DNA of 5,325 nt from Desulfobulbaceae bacterium (lineage in GTDB: Bacteria; Desulfobacterota; Desulfobulbia; Desulfobulbales; DAOVSZ01), in the NCBI GenBank assembly GCA_030627725.1, contig DAOVSZ010000222.1, forward strand, positions 1 to 5,325. The letters run 5' to 3'. The notes beneath the pieces are model-generated. The model saw nothing but the letters and a program-made list of their open reading frames with translations. It was not told where the DNA came from and did not search any database. The position numbers were made by a program, and so were the translations under genes. Each line of letters starts with the position of its first letter. The stretch's first letter is position 1. This document shows, piece after piece, positions 1 through 5,088 of this stretch.

Positions 1-109
1 CAAGCTTAATTGAGTTTGTAATGCCGTACTCCCGTTCCAGCTCTTCCAATGGTTTGCCGGGAGGGTAGGGGATGAGGGTTTCTATGTTTTTTGGGACTGA
101 GAGTTTCAT
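1..109 (-). CDS. hisC: Histidinol-phosphate aminotransferase, N-terminal fragment (cut by window edge)
   Basis: The reverse strand from the ATG at 109-107 encodes 36 residues beginning MKLSVPKNIETLIPYPPGKP and continuing with LEELEREYGI and SIKL before the window ends. The pattern of a PYxPGKP segment followed by an E-x-x-x-EYGI helix and a S-I-K-L strand is the characteristic start of HisC. HisC is the PLP-dependent enzyme that converts imidazole-acetol phosphate to histidinol phosphate in histidine biosynthesis, in the cytoplasm. The PLP-binding lysine and the rest of the fold lie outside the window, so activity cannot be judged. The gene follows gatA after 88 nt. No clear Shine-Dalgarno precedes the ATG; the expected place is taken by an A-rich 7-nt repeat. 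A related class-I/II aminotransferase cannot be fully excluded from 36 residues. Confidence 0.85.
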   Translation of the reverse strand, partial: MKLSVPKNIETLIPYPPGKPLEELEREYGITNSIKL

Positions 110-113
110 AATA

Positions 114-141
114 CACTTTACACTTTTAACTTTTCATTTTT
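114..141. repeat. Degenerate 7-nt tandem array before hisC
   Basis: Four consecutive 7-nt units can be read on the plus strand: CACTTTA (114-120), CACTTTT (121-127), AACTTTT (128-134) and CATTTTT (135-141). On the hisC coding strand the array is purine-rich (AAAAGTG-like) and ends 4 nt before the hisC ATG, so it covers the region where a ribosome binding site would sit. The units are imperfect and the stretch is low in complexity, so chance A/T richness is the main alternative. Confidence 0.5.
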
Positions 142-145
142 GTCG

Positions 146-182
146 GTCTCGTAAAAAGCACGAGACGGACGCGTTAACCGTC
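146..182 (-). promoter_or_regulatory. Two overlapping, mutually exclusive hairpins between gatA and hisC
   Basis: Two inverted repeats share three bases. The stronger pairs GTCTCGT (146-152) with ACGAGAC (160-166), a perfect 7-bp stem with a 7-nt loop. The weaker pairs GACGG (164-168) with CCGTC (178-182), a 5-bp stem with a 9-nt loop. Bases 164-166 belong to both, so an RNA could form only one at a time. In the direction of hisC transcription the weaker hairpin comes first and is followed six bases later by five U residues, which are the loop of the stronger hairpin. This resembles a small attenuator layout, but neither hairpin is a convincing intrinsic terminator. The pairing is seen directly; a regulatory role is inferred. 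Confidence 0.4.
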
Positions 183-197
183 GCTCTCTTATTGAAA

Positions 198-1715
198 TTA
201 TTGAAGACGAATTCTTCGCTTACGACTTTTCGAAGTCTCATTCCATTCGCTATCTGCGAGGTTGTCATTTTTAACTGATTTTATATTCAGTTCCTGCTCC
301 AGGTTCCATGCGGCCTGCAACAATTTTTCTTCGTTAAAGTGGGCGGCCTGCATCTGCAGACCAATGGGCAGCCCTGCGCTGCTGAACCCGCAGGGCACCG
401 AGATGCCTGGAAGGCCTGCCAGGTTGGTCGGGATCGTCAGGACATCCGAGAGGTACATGCTTAAGGGGTCATCCGCCTTTTCGCCGATGCGCCAGGCAGT
501 TGTCGGCGTTACCGGCGAGGCGAGGATATCGCAGTGTTCAAACGCCTTCTTAAAGTCATCGACAATCAGGGTCCGGACCTGAGAGGCCTTTTTATAATAG
601 GCATCATAATATCCAGAGGAAAGGGCATAGGTCCCGATGATGATCCTGCGCTTGACTTCAGGGCCGAACCCTTGAGATCGACTCTGGCTGTACATTTCCA
701 CCAGGGATGCGGCATCCATGTCTCTCAACCCATACCGGACGCCGTCAAAACGGGCCAGGTTAGAGCTTGCTTCGGCAGGTGCGATAATGTAGTAGGCTGC
801 CACCCCGTAATCCGTATGGGGCAGAGAAACAGGGACTGTCAGGGCTCCCGCCTCCCGCAGGGCGGCGATTCCGTTTTTCACTGCCTTGTCTACTTCCGGA
901 TCAAGGCCTTCGCCGAAATATTCTTCAGGAATGCCTACCGTCATTCCCTTCAGTCCCTTGCTGAGCGCGTTCAGGTAGTCGGGCGTCTCGCGGTTGACCG
1001 AGGTTGAATCCTTCCGGTCATAGCCGGCAATGACATTCATCATGAGGGCGCAATCATGGACATCCTTGGTCAGCGGGCCGATCTGGTCTAAGGAGGAGGC
1101 ATAGGCAATCAGTCCGAAACGGGACACCCTGCCATATGTCGGCTTAAGCCCGACCACGCCGCAGAAAGAGGCGGGCTGGCGAATGGAGCCGCCGGTGTCG
1201 GAGCCAAGAGAGGCAATGCACTCGTCCGCCGCAACGCCGGCAGCGGAGCCACCGCTGGAACCGCCGCAGATATGATCGGTATTCCACGGGTTTCTGGGAA
1301 TTCCGTAGGCGCAGTTTTCATTTGATGATCCCATGGCGAATTCATCCATGCCGGCCTTGCCGATAATCACCGCCCCGGCGGTTTTCAGTTTTTCTACAAC
1401 AGTTGCGTCATAGGGGGGCACAAATGGTTCGAGAATCCGGGAGCCGGCAGTCGTCCTGATACCTTTGGTGCACATGACATCCTTGATGGAGACCGGAACC
1501 CCGCACAGAGCGCCGTCATTTCCATCCTGAATCCTCTTGTCAGCGGCCTTGGCCTGTTCAAGGGCCTGCTCCCGGCAGAGGGTGATATAGGATCCGACCT
1601 TTTCCTCGCATTGCTCAATACGTTTATAAACGGCCTCGGTCGTTTCGACAGAGGAAACCTCCCCTTTCGAGAGAAGATTCTGTAATTCATGAATGGTTAA
1701 GGCATCTACGTTCAT
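198..1715 (-). CDS. gatA: Asp-tRNA(Asn)/Glu-tRNA(Gln) amidotransferase subunit A
   Basis: The 505-residue product is GatA, the glutaminase/amidase subunit of GatCAB. It releases ammonia from glutamine (or asparagine), which is used to convert mischarged Asp-tRNA(Asn) and/or Glu-tRNA(Gln) to the correct aminoacyl-tRNA. The amidase-signature core is intact: the catalytic Ser-cis-Ser-Lys triad is visible as K78 (in VSIKD), S153 (in GGSSGGS) and S177 (in SDTGGSIRQP), almost the same numbering as well-studied GatA proteins. The start is the ATG at 1715-1713, preceded by GAGGAA; an in-frame GTG 30 nt upstream lies inside a hairpin and adds residues unlike the family. The protein is about 20 residues longer than the usual ~485. 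The excess is a basic tail after the LEQEL helix, ending RKRRIRLQ. gatC lies 88 nt upstream; gatB is not in the window. Confidence 0.97.
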   Translation of the reverse strand: MNVDALTIHELQNLLSKGEVSSVETTEAVYKRIEQCEEKVGSYITLCREQALEQAKAADKRIQDGNDGALCGVPVSIKDVMCTKGIRTTAGSRILEPFVPPYDATVVEKLKTAGAVIIGKAGMDEFAMGSSNENCAYGIPRNPWNTDHICGGSSGGSAAGVAADECIASLGSDTGGSIRQPASFCGVVGLKPTYGRVSRFGLIAYASSLDQIGPLTKDVHDCALMMNVIAGYDRKDSTSVNRETPDYLNALSKGLKGMTVGIPEEYFGEGLDPEVDKAVKNGIAALREAGALTVPVSLPHTDYGVAAYYIIAPAEASSNLARFDGVRYGLRDMDAASLVEMYSQSRSQGFGPEVKRRIIIGTYALSSGYYDAYYKKASQVRTLIVDDFKKAFEHCDILASPVTPTTAWRIGEKADDPLSMYLSDVLTIPTNLAGLPGISVPCGFSSAGLPIGLQMQAAHFNEEKLLQAAWNLEQELNIKSVKNDNLADSEWNETSKSRKRRIRLQ

Positions 1716-1719
1716 CAAT

Positions 1720-1725
1720 TTCCTC
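1720..1725 (-). promoter_or_regulatory. Ribosome binding site that fixes the gatA start
   Basis: GAGGAA on the minus strand lies 4 nt before the ATG at 1715-1713. It is the only good purine-rich site near the 5' end of gatA. It supports that ATG over the upstream GTG at 1745-1743, which sits within the stem-loop. Confidence 0.7.
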
Positions 1726-1733
1726 AATATAAG

Positions 1734-1758
1734 AACGGACCTCACAAAGAGGCCCGTT
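1734..1758 (-). promoter_or_regulatory. Strong stem-loop in the gatC-gatA spacer
   Basis: On the minus strand AACGGGCCTC (1758-1749) pairs with GAGGTCCGTT (1743-1734) around a 5-nt loop, TTTGT. This gives a 10-bp stem with a single G-T(U) wobble. It ends 8 nt before the gatA ribosome site GAGGAA. No U-run follows on the transcript, so it is not a standard intrinsic terminator. Plausible roles are protection or processing of mRNA between the two cistrons, partial attenuation, or modulation of gatA translation. The structure is seen; the role is inferred. Confidence 0.6.
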
Positions 1759-1803
1759 ATGGTTGAAATGCGAGAGATGTGGAAAGCTTTTTGGGAAGAG
1801 ACC

Positions 1804-2088
1804 TCAGATCACACGGGGGACGATAAAAGCTTCTCCATTCTGTTGCGGCGCATTGGCAAGCGCGGTTTCCTGCGGCAAAGACTCACTGACCTGGTCTTCT
1901 CTGAATGCATTGTGAAGGGACAGGGCATGGGTCGTCGGCTCGATGCCTTGGGTGTCCAATTCATCAAGTTTGGCCACATACGATAAAATTTTGTCCAGTT
2001 GACCGGCCATGGTGTCCACCTCTTCGGCAGACAGATTCAAGCGGGCAAGTTTGGCGACATGAGATACTTCATCGGCTGAAATTTTCAT
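1804..2088 (-). CDS. gatC: Asp-tRNA(Asn)/Glu-tRNA(Gln) amidotransferase subunit C
   Basis: The 94-residue product matches GatC along its full length and is of usual size. Family signatures are visible: VSHVAKLARLNLSAEE near residues 8-23, the helix ending in KLDELDT around residues 40-46, IEPTTHAL after it, the NAFREDQV segment near residues 60-67, and the C-terminal F-I-V-P-R-V-I. GatC is a small extended subunit that wraps around the GatA-GatB interface and stabilises the complex; it is not catalytic. The ATG at 2088-2086 starts 7 nt after the stop of the HD-GYP regulator. The best Shine-Dalgarno match, AAAGGA (2105-2100), lies within the last codons of that gene at a rather long 11-nt distance, which suggests translational coupling. 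gatA follows 88 nt downstream. Confidence 0.96.
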   Translation of the reverse strand: MKISADEVSHVAKLARLNLSAEEVDTMAGQLDKILSYVAKLDELDTQGIEPTTHALSLHNAFREDQVSESLPQETALANAPQQNGEAFIVPRVI

Positions 2089-2095
2089 TTTTCTT

Positions 2096-3133
2096 TTAGT
2101 CCTTTAAGATGTCAATAAAGGCCTTAACCACTTCCTGGTCGAATTGTGTGCCGGCGCATCGGCGCATCTCTTCAATGGCGTCATCCTTGTTTTTATTTAT
2201 CTTATAACTTCTTTTGCTGGTCATGGCATCATAGCTGTCTGCCACGGTAAGTATTTTTTCCAGAATGTCCAGCTGGTCCCCAAGCAGGCCATCCGGATAG
2301 CCGTTGCCGTCAATCCGTTCATGGTGATGGCGGATAACAGTACCTTCGCGTTCAAGGAAGGAGAGCGGCTTTATGATGTTTTGACCGATTTCAGGATGTT
2401 TTTTTACCAGGACCCATTCCTCGTCGCTCAAAGGCCCAGGCTTCTGGATGCAGCTGACATCGATCACGAGTTTGCCGACGTCATGCAGCTGACTGGCCCG
2501 TTCCAGTATAACCAGCTCTTCCCGAGGCAGGTGCAGCCTTTTTGCTGTTTTCAAGGCGTAGGCTGTCACCCGCATGGTATGGCCGGCTGTGTAAGGGTCC
2601 TTCTCCTCAAGCGCGGTCTGCAGGGTGAGGATGGTATTAACAGTCGAGGTTTCCAGGTCATGACTGTACTTTTTAAGGAGGATATTTTTTTCAGCGAGCT
2701 CTTTTGTCTTGGCCTGAATTTCTACCTCAAGGTTCTTCTTGTACGCCTTGCCTTTGAGGACGTACATCCTCTTTTCGATCGCGCGCCGGATTTTGACGTC
2801 AAAGATGTCAAGATCTTCAATTGGTTTTGAAAGAAAATCGTAGGCGCCGAGGTTAATGGCCTTGACCGCGTATTCCATGCTGCCGGCGCCGGTGAAAAAG
2901 AGCACAGGGATATCCAGCTGTCGCTCATTAATGGCCGCGATTGTTTCAAAACCGTCCATACCCGGCATGTTGATGTCAAGAATGATGACATCGAAAAATG
3001 GGTCGAGAACGTCCAAGGCGGCCTGTCCGCAGTCAACGGCGATGACTTCATGGCCGAACATTTCGAGGATTTTGACAACCGCTTCTCTTACGAGAAGGTC
3101 GTCATCTGCAATCAATATTTTTGAGGAAGCCAT
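2096..3133 (-). CDS. Response regulator with REC and HD-GYP domains (predicted c-di-GMP phosphodiesterase)
   Basis: The 345-residue cytoplasmic protein has an N-terminal receiver domain (about 5-120) and a C-terminal HD-GYP domain (about 165-345), joined by a helical, probably coiled-coil linker rich in K, E and L (about 125-165). The receiver has the acidic pocket D10-D12, phospho-acceptor D53 in ILDINMPGMDG, T81 and K103 in LSKP. The HD-GYP domain keeps the metal and active-site set: H185 in AGHTMRV, HDVGK at 217-221, H246, HH at 270-271, the signature DGNGYP at 275-280, and ADSYDAMTS near 298-306. It is therefore predicted to hydrolyse cyclic-di-GMP under control of phosphorylation. No partner kinase is in the window, so it is an orphan regulator. 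The start is set by the first receiver strand (KILIADDD), yet no Shine-Dalgarno precedes it. It lies 7 nt before gatC. Confidence 0.93.
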   Translation of the reverse strand: MASSKILIADDDLLVREAVVKILEMFGHEVIAVDCGQAALDVLDPFFDVIILDINMPGMDGFETIAAINERQLDIPVLFFTGAGSMEYAVKAINLGAYDFLSKPIEDLDIFDVKIRRAIEKRMYVLKGKAYKKNLEVEIQAKTKELAEKNILLKKYSHDLETSTVNTILTLQTALEEKDPYTAGHTMRVTAYALKTAKRLHLPREELVILERASQLHDVGKLVIDVSCIQKPGPLSDEEWVLVKKHPEIGQNIIKPLSFLEREGTVIRHHHERIDGNGYPDGLLGDQLDILEKILTVADSYDAMTSKRSYKINKNKDDAIEEMRRCAGTQFDQEVVKAFIDILKD

Positions 3134-3134
3134 A

Positions 3135-3145
3135 TGTTAATAACA
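3135..3145. promoter_or_regulatory. 11-nt palindrome in place of a ribosome binding site
   Basis: TGTTA-A-TAACA is a perfect 5-bp inverted repeat with a one-base centre. It ends one base before the start codon of the HD-GYP regulator (3133-3131), where a Shine-Dalgarno would be expected and none is found. As RNA the one-base loop cannot fold locally, so a protein-binding site on DNA is the more likely meaning, if any. In an AT-rich spacer a repeat of this size can arise by chance. Confidence 0.3.
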
Positions 3146-3170
3146 GGTGTCTGGGATATGAAATTGAATG

Positions 3171-3178
3171 TTACGTAA
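3171..3178. promoter_or_regulatory. TTACGTAA palindrome, possible operator
   Basis: A perfect 8-bp palindrome in the 63-nt spacer between the HDAC-like gene and the HD-GYP regulator. It lies just downstream of a promoter-like pair, at roughly +9 to +16 relative to the predicted transcription start, where a repressor could act. There is no further supporting symmetry around it. Confidence 0.25.
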
Positions 3179-3193
3179 GATTAATAATACTAC

Positions 3194-3222
3194 ATTTTAC
3201 ATTTTCCAGTATTTTTTTGCAA
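3194..3222 (-). promoter_or_regulatory. Sigma-70-type promoter candidate for the HD-GYP/gatC/gatA unit
   Basis: On the minus strand TTGCAA (3222-3217) and TAAAAT (3199-3194) are separated by exactly 17 nt, matching 4/6 and 5/6 of the TTGACA/TATAAT consensus. The -10 overlaps the stop codon of the HDAC-like gene. Transcription would start near 3187, leaving a leader of about 50 nt before the regulator's ATG. The local A/T richness makes chance matches easy, so this is a candidate only. Confidence 0.4.
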
Positions 3223-4240
3223 TGTTTTGAGTTTCTTCCAGAACATTAGATGGGAGGGTTGCGTTTTTCAGGTGTTTGGCTGTAGCCGCATCCATGCCGT
3301 TTCCTTCGGCCAACTCGAAAAGAACGGCAAGGGCGCCGTCTCTTAAGCCGGTAAGGTTGTAACCGCCTTCAAGGGTCACCAGCAGGCGGCCGTCGCACAC
3401 CTCGTCTGCCAGGGCCCGGAGTTTTCTTGTCATATAGGCAAAGCCGTCAGCCGTGACGTTCATGCCTCCCAGCGGATCTTCCTTATAGATGTCGAAACCG
3501 GCGGAAACCATGATGCATTCCGGTTGATACTCTTTGACGATCGGGGCGAGAATGCTGTTGAAGATGGCGGCAAAAAAAGCATCATCCTGCCCCCCGGGGA
3601 GAGGAATGTTGATTGTATACCCTTCTCCATGGCCGGTCCCTACCTCGTATGCCGCGCCGGTTCCAGGGTAGTGAGGATACTGATGGGTCGAGAAATAGAG
3701 GACCTGATCGGAGCCATAAAAAGAGTGCTGTGTCCCGTTGCCGTGATGAAGGTCCCAGTCCACGATCAGGATTCGTTCTTTGTTGAGCCGTTGGATGGCA
3801 TAATGGGCTGCCACGGCAACGTTGTTGAAAAGACAGAAACCCATGGCCCGGTCTGCCTCTGCGTGATGGCCGGGAGGCCGCACCAGCGCAAAACAGTTGT
3901 CAATCTCGCCGTCAAAAAGCATTTTTGTGCCGTCAACAACAGCGCCGGCAGCCAGGCAGGCTGCATCAAAGGAATCCGGCGAGGTCCGGGTGTCAGGGTC
4001 AAGGCTTGCAGAGGGTTTCCCTCTGGTCCAGGACACCCGTTCGATGAGCGCTTCAGAGTGGTTGAGTTCAAGGATTTCCCTGGTTGCCGGAGAAAACGAT
4101 GGAAAGAGAAATTTTTTGTTGAGCTCGGGCTTGTTGAGTTGTTCATAGATAACTTCCAGTCGGCTGGGAGATTCCACATGTCCGTATCCCGGGTCATGTT
4201 TTAAAAAAAGATCGTCTTTGAAAATCGCTGTTTTTCGCAT
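3197..4240 (-). CDS. Histone-deacetylase-family Zn amidohydrolase (deacetylase)
   Basis: The 347-residue protein is a complete arginase/deacetylase-fold enzyme of the HDAC/AcuC/acetylpolyamine amidohydrolase superfamily. Visible signatures, in order: HDPGYGHVESPSR (15-27), RPPGHHA (121-127) with the catalytic His pair H125-H126, GFCLFNN (134-140), VDWDLHHGNGTQ (160-171), FSTHQYPHYPGTG (183-195), SAGFD (246-250) and LEGGYN (290-295). Zinc ligands are predicted to be D163, H165 and D250. Y294 of the EGGY motif is the transition-state tyrosine, kept as in active enzymes. It probably removes acetyl or other acyl groups from lysine side chains or from small amines; the substrate cannot be read from sequence. 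It has no signal peptide or added domain. The ATG at 4240 is preceded by GGGGAG at a long 12-nt spacing, and an in-frame stop shortly upstream excludes a longer protein. Confidence 0.93.
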   Translation of the reverse strand: MRKTAIFKDDLFLKHDPGYGHVESPSRLEVIYEQLNKPELNKKFLFPSFSPATREILELNHSEALIERVSWTRGKPSASLDPDTRTSPDSFDAACLAAGAVVDGTKMLFDGEIDNCFALVRPPGHHAEADRAMGFCLFNNVAVAAHYAIQRLNKERILIVDWDLHHGNGTQHSFYGSDQVLYFSTHQYPHYPGTGAAYEVGTGHGEGYTINIPLPGGQDDAFFAAIFNSILAPIVKEYQPECIMVSAGFDIYKEDPLGGMNVTADGFAYMTRKLRALADEVCDGRLLVTLEGGYNLTGLRDGALAVLFELAEGNGMDAATAKHLKNATLPSNVLEETQNIAKKYWKM

Positions 4241-4352
4241 AATAAAGTTATTCTCCCCTTTGAGAAAAATTTTAACTCAACTTTCCGGCGTAATGTACCC
4301 GTTTTAATCAGTGGGAAGACAGAATCCAGGAGAAACTTGCGAAAAACACTCC

Positions 4353-4394
4353 ATTCTAACTCCTGACCCCTGACCCCTAATCCCTAACCCCTAT
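4353..4394 (-). repeat. G-rich 7-nt tandem array with predicted G-quadruplex
   Basis: Six degenerate 7-nt units can be laid end to end from 4353 to 4394; plus-strand examples are CCCCTGA (4367-4373) and CCCCTAA (4374-4380). On the minus strand, the coding strand of the neighbouring genes, four G-runs stand at 4391-4388, 4384-4382, 4377-4374 and 4370-4367, separated by loops of 3, 4 and 3 nt. That satisfies the usual G3+N1-7 rule for an intramolecular quadruplex, in DNA or in the transcript. The array overlaps the last codons and the stop of the 5-FCL gene. Similar short G-rich repeats are known between genes of various bacteria; no function is established here. Confidence 0.7.
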
Positions 4395-4995
4395 CAGTAA
4401 TCCGAATCACCCTGGATTCAGTGACGATGAAGTCAAGCTGCTGGTCATGCGGCAGGGCCGGAACTTCCTCTACCACCTGCAGGTCAAAGGCAATTGCGAT
4501 CCGTACGGCCTGGGGCGCGTCTTTTTCTAAAAAGCGGTCATAATATCCTCCTCCATAGCCAAGCCTGTTTCCTTTGAGGTCAAAAACACTGCCAGGCATG
4601 ACAACCGCATCTATTTCCGACGGATCAACGGCCTCAGTTCGTTCCGGATCCGGTTCAAGAATCGAACGGAATCCTGGGGTCAGGTCTTGCCCTATGTCGG
4701 ACACAACGTATGCGCGCAGTCCGGGAGGATCTTCAATGGTCAGAGGAACCGTTACCCGTTTCCCTTTGTCAAGGCACGCTTGTATTATGGGAATCGTCCG
4801 AACTTCGCTGCGGAAATCGACATAAACGAAAGGGAGCTTCGCAACAGAGAAGACCTTCAATTGCCAGAGGTTCCGGGTGAGGGAATTGCTTCTGGCAACG
4901 ATTTCAGCAGGTTCCAGGCGGTTCCTGAGGGCAAGAATGTGCCGGCGCAGGGTCTGTCGTCTGGTCTGTAATGGTCCGGAATAGTGTGCTGTCAT
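4384..4995 (-). CDS. fau: 5-formyltetrahydrofolate cyclo-ligase (5,10-methenyl-THF synthetase)
   Basis: The 203-residue product is a full-length member of the 5-FCL/MTHFS family. The enzyme uses ATP to convert 5-formyl-THF to 5,10-methenyl-THF, returning this otherwise unused folate to the cytoplasmic one-carbon pool. Evidence: the basic N-terminal helix (RRQTLRRHILALRNRL, residues 12-27), FRSEVRT near 61-67 for substrate contact, and the signature 134-156 with PGSVFD, GNRLGYGGGYYDRFL. The C-terminal LPHDQQLDFIVTE (181-193) matches the family's P-x-x-x-HD-x-x-x-D-x-I-x-TE. The start is the ATG at 4995-4993, 5 nt after AGGAG; an in-frame TTG 15 nt upstream would put that site inside the gene. 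The stop TAG and the last codons fall within the G-rich repeat. bioF ends 93 nt upstream. Confidence 0.94.
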   Translation of the reverse strand: MTAHYSGPLQTRRQTLRRHILALRNRLEPAEIVARSNSLTRNLWQLKVFSVAKLPFVYVDFRSEVRTIPIIQACLDKGKRVTVPLTIEDPPGLRAYVVSDIGQDLTPGFRSILEPDPERTEAVDPSEIDAVVMPGSVFDLKGNRLGYGGGYYDRFLEKDAPQAVRIAIAFDLQVVEEVPALPHDQQLDFIVTESRVIRITDRG

Positions 4996-5000
4996 ATTAT

Positions 5001-5005
5001 CTCCT
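5001..5005 (-). promoter_or_regulatory. Ribosome binding site that fixes the 5-FCL start
   Basis: AGGAG on the minus strand, 5 nt before the ATG at 4995-4993. Its position rules against the in-frame TTG at 5010-5008. Confidence 0.75.
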
Positions 5006-5017
5006 GACAATAGAGGA

Positions 5018-5023
5018 ATTTTA
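5018..5023 (-). promoter_or_regulatory. Extended -10-like element before the 5-FCL gene
   Basis: The minus strand reads TGGTAAAAT, a TG-n extended -10 with 5/6 match to TATAAT (hexamer at 5023-5018). No good -35 lies 16-18 nt upstream, which is tolerable for extended -10 promoters. Transcription would start near 5011, giving a short leader into the AGGAG site. A single hexamer is weak evidence. Confidence 0.3.
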
Positions 5024-5024
5024 C

Positions 5025-5051
5025 CACAGAGTGCACGGTGAGCACAGAGTT
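5025..5051. repeat. Short 9-nt repeat of CACAGAG type
   Basis: Three adjacent 9-nt units on the plus strand: CACAGAGTG (5025-5033), CACGGTGAG (5034-5042) and CACAGAGTT (5043-5051). The first and third agree at 8 of 9 positions; the middle one is diverged. The block lies between bioF and the 5-FCL gene, immediately upstream of the candidate -10. It resembles the ACCACAGAG-type short tandem repeats seen between genes in some environmental bacteria; that likeness is from memory. Confidence 0.45.
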
Positions 5052-5088
5052 ATTTCCGGAGAAAGGGAGGCGGATTTTGAAAAAACAC

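Noticed and set aside
72..278. 68-codon open frame on the plus strand over the hisC-gatA spacer
   Set aside because: It overlaps the starts and ends of hisC and gatA antisense and runs through the low-complexity array and hairpins; the product is not recognisable.
534..1007. 157-codon open frame on the plus strand
   Set aside because: It is antisense to gatA and its composition follows from the codon use of the opposite strand.
1716..1745. GTG start for gatA that would add 10 residues
   Set aside because: The GTG lies inside the 10-bp hairpin and lacks its own ribosome site, while the ATG at 1715 has GAGGAA in front and gives family-like residue numbering.
2144..2830. 228-codon open frame on the plus strand
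   Set aside because: It lies wholly antisense to the REC-HD-GYP gene, whose conserved motifs are certain. The translated protein has no recognisable family features.
3524..4204. 226-codon open frame on the plus strand
   Set aside because: It is antisense to the HDAC-like gene, whose zinc-site motifs fall in this stretch. The protein shows no domain-like pattern.
4996..5010. TTG start for the 5-FCL gene
   Set aside because: The AGGAG ribosome site is within these 15 nt and points to the ATG at 4995.
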